Below are positions 62,104-64,000 of a DNA stretch of 64,000 bases, one piece after another. The DNA is from Acidobacteriota bacterium (GTDB lineage Bacteria; Acidobacteriota; Thermoanaerobaculia; UBA5066; Gp7-AA6): assembly GCA_027307335.1 (NCBI GenBank), contig DAHUXD010000060.1, positions 117,347 to 181,346 on the forward strand, in the 5' to 3' direction. The position numbers were made by a program, and so were the translations under genes. The notes under the pieces are model-generated. The model saw only the letters and a program-made list of their open reading frames with translations. It did no database searches and was not told the origin of the DNA. Position 1 is the stretch's first letter; the number at the start of each line of letters is the position of its first letter.

Positions 62104-62910
62104 TCAGACGCCCAGCACCAGGGTGTCCTGCCCGGTGAGACGCTCCGCGCCCGGGTGGTAGCCGGCCGACATCCATTGGAGCCGCAGCCCGGCGTCCGCG
62201 ATCATCCGCTCGAAGAGCGCGCGGGGATACGCCACGGCCGCCGTGGGTCGGGACTTGCGGCGCCAGCGGACGCCCTCGCCGGCGCCGTCGAACGGAAAGG
62301 TCTTCGCGACGGCCTCGAGACGCTCGGGCTCGAACAGGAAGGCCGTCAGGACGGCGGCCTTCCCGGGCCGGAGGACCCGGCGGATCTCGGCGAGGTAGTG
62401 CGCGGCGTCGCCGGGGAGAAGGTGCGTGAACACCGACTTGGCGATCACGAGATCGCACGCGGCATCCTCCACGGGAAAGCGGTAAGTCCGCGCGGACGGC
62501 CCCGCGGCCCGCCCGTAGGGAGAGGCGACCGCCGCGATCTCGAATCGGAATCGCGGGTCGCTCGCGAACGCGGCCCGGCACCAAAGGATCGAGGGCGCGT
62601 GCACGTCGAAGCCGAGGTATCGGCCCTCGGGGCCGAGGCGGCGCTTGAATTCCGGCACGAGCGCGCCGGCGCCGCAGCCCACGTCGAGAACGCCGTGATC
62701 CGGCGCGACGAGGCCGAGGCCATCCAGGAAGGCGGCCGCGTCGCGGGCGGCGGATTCGAAGCGCGAGGCCGGCCCCGCGTGGCGGCGGAGCCACAGCGGC
62801 GGCAGCGCCGGCTTGCCGGCGAGCGATCGGAAGGCGGACTCGACCGGGCTGGCCGCTCGGTAGGCCATCGTCCGAGCCGAACGAAGCGGGGCCGTCCAGT
62901 CAAAGGACAT
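62104..62910 (-). CDS. Class I SAM-dependent methyltransferase
   Basis: This 268-residue protein has motif I DVGCGAGALVPEF and a phosphate-binding-type second strand YLGFDVHAP, then SVFTHLLPGD. The substrate is unknown. The first 14 residues (MSFDWTAPLRSAR) resemble the peptide of the dispersed repeat but the DNA match is weak. It starts within the end of the small membrane gene (11-bp overlap) and ends 17 bp before lipB. Confidence 0.85.
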   Translation of the reverse strand: MSFDWTAPLRSARTMAYRAASPVESAFRSLAGKPALPPLWLRRHAGPASRFESAARDAAAFLDGLGLVAPDHGVLDVGCGAGALVPEFKRRLGPEGRYLGFDVHAPSILWCRAAFASDPRFRFEIAAVASPYGRAAGPSARTYRFPVEDAACDLVIAKSVFTHLLPGDAAHYLAEIRRVLRPGKAAVLTAFLFEPERLEAVAKTFPFDGAGEGVRWRRKSRPTAAVAYPRALFERMIADAGLRLQWMSAGYHPGAERLTGQDTLVLGV

Positions 62911-63175
62911 GCGAAAGGAGGCGCGGCAGCAGCACGGCGCCGTATCCGAGCAGCTCCGATCCCGCCAGGTGCATGCGGGCGCGGATCGGCCAGCGCCGGT
63001 CCAGGAGGGGTGCCGGAAGGAGCAGCGTTCCCGCCAGGGCGAAGGGCCATCCCCACGCGGCCAGCGCGAAACAGACGCCGGTGAGGACCGCGGCGTTCGA
63101 GGATGGACGGACGATCGCCACACGCAGGAAAAAAATCCCGACGCCGAGCGCGAGCGCGGCGGCGGCGATCCTCAT
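62900..63175 (-). CDS. Small hydrophobic membrane protein
   Basis: This 91-residue protein has about three hydrophobic segments (AAAALALGVGIFFLRVAIV, VLTGVCFALAAWGWPFALAG, and a C-terminal stretch). I recognise no family. It overlaps the methyltransferase gene by 11 bp and follows the E2 gene by 27 bp, so it is probably co-transcribed. A run of seven A (plus strand, from 63129) lies in its coding sequence. Confidence 0.6.
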   Translation of the reverse strand: MRIAAAALALGVGIFFLRVAIVRPSSNAAVLTGVCFALAAWGWPFALAGTLLLPAPLLDRRWPIRARMHLAGSELLGYGAVLLPRLLSHVL

Positions 63176-63202
63176 CGCGGGACCTGTCGCCTTCGGTGGT
63201 GT

Positions 63203-64000
63203 CTATCCGAGGTCGAACTCTCCCGACTCGAGGGTCGTCTTGATCGACGCCATGAACTTGTCGGCGTCGGCGCCGTCGATCAGCCGGTGGTCGAACGACA
63301 GCGCGAGGTAGCCGACCGTCCGGATGCCGAGCGCGTCGTTGCCCTCCTCGTCGGCGACCACGACGGGCCGCTTCTCGATCGTTCCGACGCCGAGGATCGC
63401 GACCTGCGGCTGCGGGATGATCGGCGTCCCGAAGAGCGAGCCGTACATGCCCGGGTTCGTCACGGTGAACGTGCCGCCCTGGATCTCCTCGGGCTTCAGC
63501 CGCTTCGTGCGCGCCCGCTCGGCGAGGTCCTGCGTCGCGCGCGCGAGGCCGAGGATCGACTTCTCGTCCGCGTTCTTGATCACCGGCACGATGAGGCCCC
63601 AGTCGAGCGCGACCGCCATGCCCAGGTGAATGTCCTTGTGGTAGACGATGTTGTCGCCGTCGATCGACGCATTGACCTGCGGAAACTGGCGCAGCGCCTG
63701 AATCGCGGAACGGAAGATGAACGGCAGGTACGTCAGCTTGACGCCGTTCTTCGCGAGGAACTCGTCCTTGTGCCTCTGCCGGATCCGGCTGACGTTCGAG
63801 TAGTCGACCTGGAAGACGGTCGTCACGTGCGCGGACGTCCGCTTCGAGAGGATCATGTTCTCGGCGGTGATCCTCCGGATCTTCGTCATCGCGACGACCT
63901 CGTCGCGGTCGCCGGCGGGCGACGCGGCGGACGGTCGCGCCGCCGGAGCCTCGGCGGGCTCCGCCGGCTCGGCGCGGCCGATCTGCGGCGCCGCGGCGGG
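63203..64000 (-). CDS. 2-oxoacid dehydrogenase E2 acyltransferase, C-terminal part (5' end outside window)
   Basis: The visible 265 residues comprise an Ala/Pro-rich linker, the MTKIRRITAENMILSKRTSAH start of the catalytic domain, and the catalytic core with the active-site FDHRLIDGADA (His and Asp). The lipoyl and peripheral-subunit-binding domains must lie beyond the window edge. It may serve the 2-oxoglutarate, pyruvate or branched-chain complex; the sequence seen does not decide. An internal ATG at 63889 is not a likely start because the linker continues upstream in frame. LipB/LipA downstream would lipoylate it. Confidence 0.93.
   Translation of the reverse strand, partial: PAAAPQIGRAEPAEPAEAPAARPSAASPAGDRDEVVAMTKIRRITAENMILSKRTSAHVTTVFQVDYSNVSRIRQRHKDEFLAKNGVKLTYLPFIFRSAIQALRQFPQVNASIDGDNIVYHKDIHLGMAVALDWGLIVPVIKNADEKSILGLARATQDLAERARTKRLKPEEIQGGTFTVTNPGMYGSLFGTPIIPQPQVAILGVGTIEKRPVVVADEEGNDALGIRTVGYLALSFDHRLIDGADADKFMASIKTTLESGEFDLG

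Noticed and set aside
62855..62910. Possible third copy of the 64-bp coding repeat at the start of a methyltransferase gene (MSFDWTAPLRSAR)
   Set aside because: The peptide looks similar but the DNA matches at only about 60% over 28 bp, too weak to claim.
1..64000. tRNA, rRNA, CRISPR arrays, insertion sequences or riboswitches
   Set aside because: No intergenic gap exceeds 135 bp, and none shows a cloverleaf, spacer-repeat array or transposase.

Overview
The window is about 64 kb of very GC-rich, densely packed bacterial chromosome. It holds 48 protein genes that I can support. I see no rRNA, tRNA, CRISPR array, insertion sequence or prophage. Three surface proteins carry cysteine-containing S-layer-homology-like modules next to GloVer-type, beta-helix and IPT/TIG domains. 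This, together with the general gene content, suggests a diderm of the Acidobacteriota, perhaps near Thermoanaerobaculia. That placement is inference from gene content, not a phylogeny.

Layout. 1-4.2 kb: two tandem secreted surface proteins with C-terminal SLH-like triplets. 4.2-6.4 kb (minus): a DgcN/DgcA-type pair for D-glutamate breakdown. 6.4-15.2 kb (plus): glycogen metabolism (branching enzyme, GH57/DUF3536 protein, alpha-glucan phosphorylase, 4-alpha-glucanotransferase). 15.2-20 kb: a small holin-like membrane protein, an AlkA-type glycosylase, a VapBC toxin-antitoxin pair coupled to an MFS exporter, a DUF72 protein and a methyltransferase. 20-24.3 kb: DNA ligase D and Ku, divergently arranged, then a MerR-TPR protein. 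24.4-32 kb (plus): a Cus/Czc-type metal efflux operon with a Cys-rich secreted peptide at its head and a Met/His-rich predicted outer-membrane protein at its tail. 32-36 kb (minus): a tightly coupled cassette of asparagine-synthetase-like enzyme, radical SAM enzyme and flavin halogenase-like enzyme. 36-39.1 kb (plus): a UbiA-type prenyltransferase, a GT2 glycosyltransferase and a mutase-like flavoprotein. 39.1-42 kb (plus): a one-module SLH protein, a terminator, and a GT39-like membrane protein.

42-56.7 kb (minus) is an eight-gene operon that looks like a cell-surface glycosylation system: DUF2298 protein, GT4, methyltransferase, sugar epimerase, a giant GT39-DUF2298-NHL fusion, an Agl23-like-NHL fusion, a free NHL lipoprotein and an FkbM methyltransferase. 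Three members carry versions of the same NHL propeller. 56.8-58.8 kb (plus): a second, stand-alone LigD-type ligase and a PflX-like radical SAM protein, followed by a tandem palindromic repeat and a terminator. 58.9-64 kb (minus): a 2-oxoacid dehydrogenase E2 (cut by the window edge), a small membrane protein, a methyltransferase, lipB, lipA, a TonB-domain protein and a lipoprotein, mostly with overlapping ends.

The genome is very compact. Genes within units usually overlap by 4 bp (ATGA, GTGA or TTGA), which suggests translational coupling. Six convergent gene pairs overlap at their 3' ends. Many transcription-unit heads have a TANNNT-like -10 box only 7-16 nt before the start codon, suggesting leaderless or nearly leaderless mRNAs. 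The best candidates for undescribed biology are the NHL-fused glycosylation operon, the amidotransferase/radical SAM/flavoprotein cassette, and short repeats that have become part of coding sequences.
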